64,000 nt of DNA from Enterobacteriaceae bacterium RIT693 (GTDB lineage Bacteria; Pseudomonadota; Gammaproteobacteria; Enterobacterales; Enterobacteriaceae): assembly GCA_009668225.1 (NCBI GenBank), contig WJYK01000014.1, positions 1-64,000 on the forward strand, in the 5' to 3' direction. The notes under the pieces were generated by a model. It ran no database searches and was not told the origin of the DNA. It saw only the letters and a program-made list of their open reading frames with translations. Position 1 is the first letter of the stretch. Each line of letters starts with the position of its first letter. Both the position numbers and the translations under genes were made by a program. Positions 63,485 through 64,000 of this stretch are shown here, in pieces.

Positions 63485-64000
63485 ATGTCGTCTGAAGAAC
63501 TGGATTTGGTGTGGAGCAATATTAAAGCCGAAGCGCGAGCGCTAGCGGATTGTGAACCCATGTTGGCCAGTTTTTATCATGCGACGCTTCTCAAGCACGA
63601 TAATCTTGGGAACGCGCTCAGCTATATGCTGGCCAACAAGCTTGCTTCGCCTATTATGCCGGCCATTGCTATTCGTGAGGTGGTTGAAGAGGCCTATGCT
63701 GCCGATCCGCAGATGATTGCCTCGGCTGCCTGTGATATTCAAGCGGTGCGTACTCGTGACCCGGCAGTAGACAAGTATTCAACGCCGCTGCTTTATCTCA
63801 AAGGGTTTCACGCGTTGCAAGCATACCGAATTGGTCACTGGCTCTGGCTGCAGGGACGCGAGGCGCTGGCTATCTTCCTGCAAAATCAGGTTTCAGTCTC
63901 TTTCCAGGTGGATATTCACCCGGCAGCAAAAATTGGCTGCGGGATCATGCTTGATCACGCAACGGGTATTGTCATCGGTGAGACGGCGGTCGTGGAAAAC
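63485..64000 (+). CDS. cysE: Serine acetyltransferase CysE (5' part, cut by the window end)
   Basis: CysE acetylates L-serine to O-acetylserine, the precursor and regulator of cysteine synthesis. The frame is open from the ATG at 63485 (after GGAGAGA) for 172 codons to the last base of the window. The N-terminal helical domain is complete, and the left-handed beta-helix of hexapeptide repeats begins at about residue 143; the catalytic D157-H158 pair is present in MLDHATG. About 100 residues, including the inhibitory C-terminal tail, lie beyond the window. Confidence 0.96.
   Translation, partial: MSSEELDLVWSNIKAEARALADCEPMLASFYHATLLKHDNLGNALSYMLANKLASPIMPAIAIREVVEEAYAADPQMIASAACDIQAVRTRDPAVDKYSTPLLYLKGFHALQAYRIGHWLWLQGREALAIFLQNQVSVSFQVDIHPAAKIGCGIMLDHATGIVIGETAVVEN

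Overview
This window is chromosomal core-genome DNA of a gamma-proteobacterium of the family Enterobacteriaceae. Almost every protein matches its Escherichia coli K-12 counterpart in length and in key motifs (PolA, GlnA, BipA, SpoT, RecG, WaaG, Kbl, GpsA and others). The RNA gene spf (Spot 42) and the glnA control region are also nearly base-for-base enterobacterial. The species is not E. coli itself, because gene content and order differ at several points. I cannot name the genus from sequence alone. There is no prophage, insertion sequence, CRISPR array, tRNA or rRNA.

Layout. (1) 1-20237: mobBA, yihD, srkA-dsbA, yihG, polA, spf, engB, a reduced csrC-like locus, yihI, hemN, glnG-glnL-glnA, bipA, yihX-rbn-dtd-fabY. 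This follows the K-12 order but lacks yihF and the sulfoquinovose genes. (2) 20252-34771: yicH, xanP, gltS, then the recG-trmH-spoT-rpoZ-gmk group, ligB, yicG, an unrecognised small gene at the dinD position, and yicC. (3) 34897-42854: rph-pyrE, slmA, dut-coaBC, radC, rpmB-rpmG-mutM, coaD and waaA. (4) 42855-54659: the LPS core (waa) cluster, two convergent gene groups that are locally AT-rich. (5) 54876-64000: kbl-tdh, yibQ-envC-gpmM, yibN-grxC-secB-gpsA and the first 172 codons of cysE.

Compared with K-12 as I recall it, block 1 keeps its order while blocks 2-5 run in the opposite sense. This puts fabY and yicH tail to tail 14 bp apart. That geometry is what an inversion spanning oriC, with ends at fabY and yicH, would leave.

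How the genes work together. glnA-glnL-glnG is the nitrogen-response operon, with a complete sigma-54/NtrC/CRP control region, an NtrC site at glnL, a glnA terminator, and an ERIC repeat inserted between glnA and glnL. gmk-rpoZ-spoT-trmH-recG links guanylate supply, ppGpp turnover and RNA polymerase omega. hldD-waaF-waaC-waaL-GT2-waaQ-GT8 (minus strand) and waaG-waaP-GT8-GT8 (plus strand) build and cap the LPS core on lipid A-Kdo made by WaaA. rph-pyrE carries the pyrimidine attenuator.

The parts most worth a second look are the waa glycosyltransferase set, the shortened csrC-like transcript, the unknown 126-aa gene, a possible 58-aa membrane protein upstream of hemN, and the two-hairpin leader of rpmB. 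I found no clear evidence of a wholly new multi-gene system.
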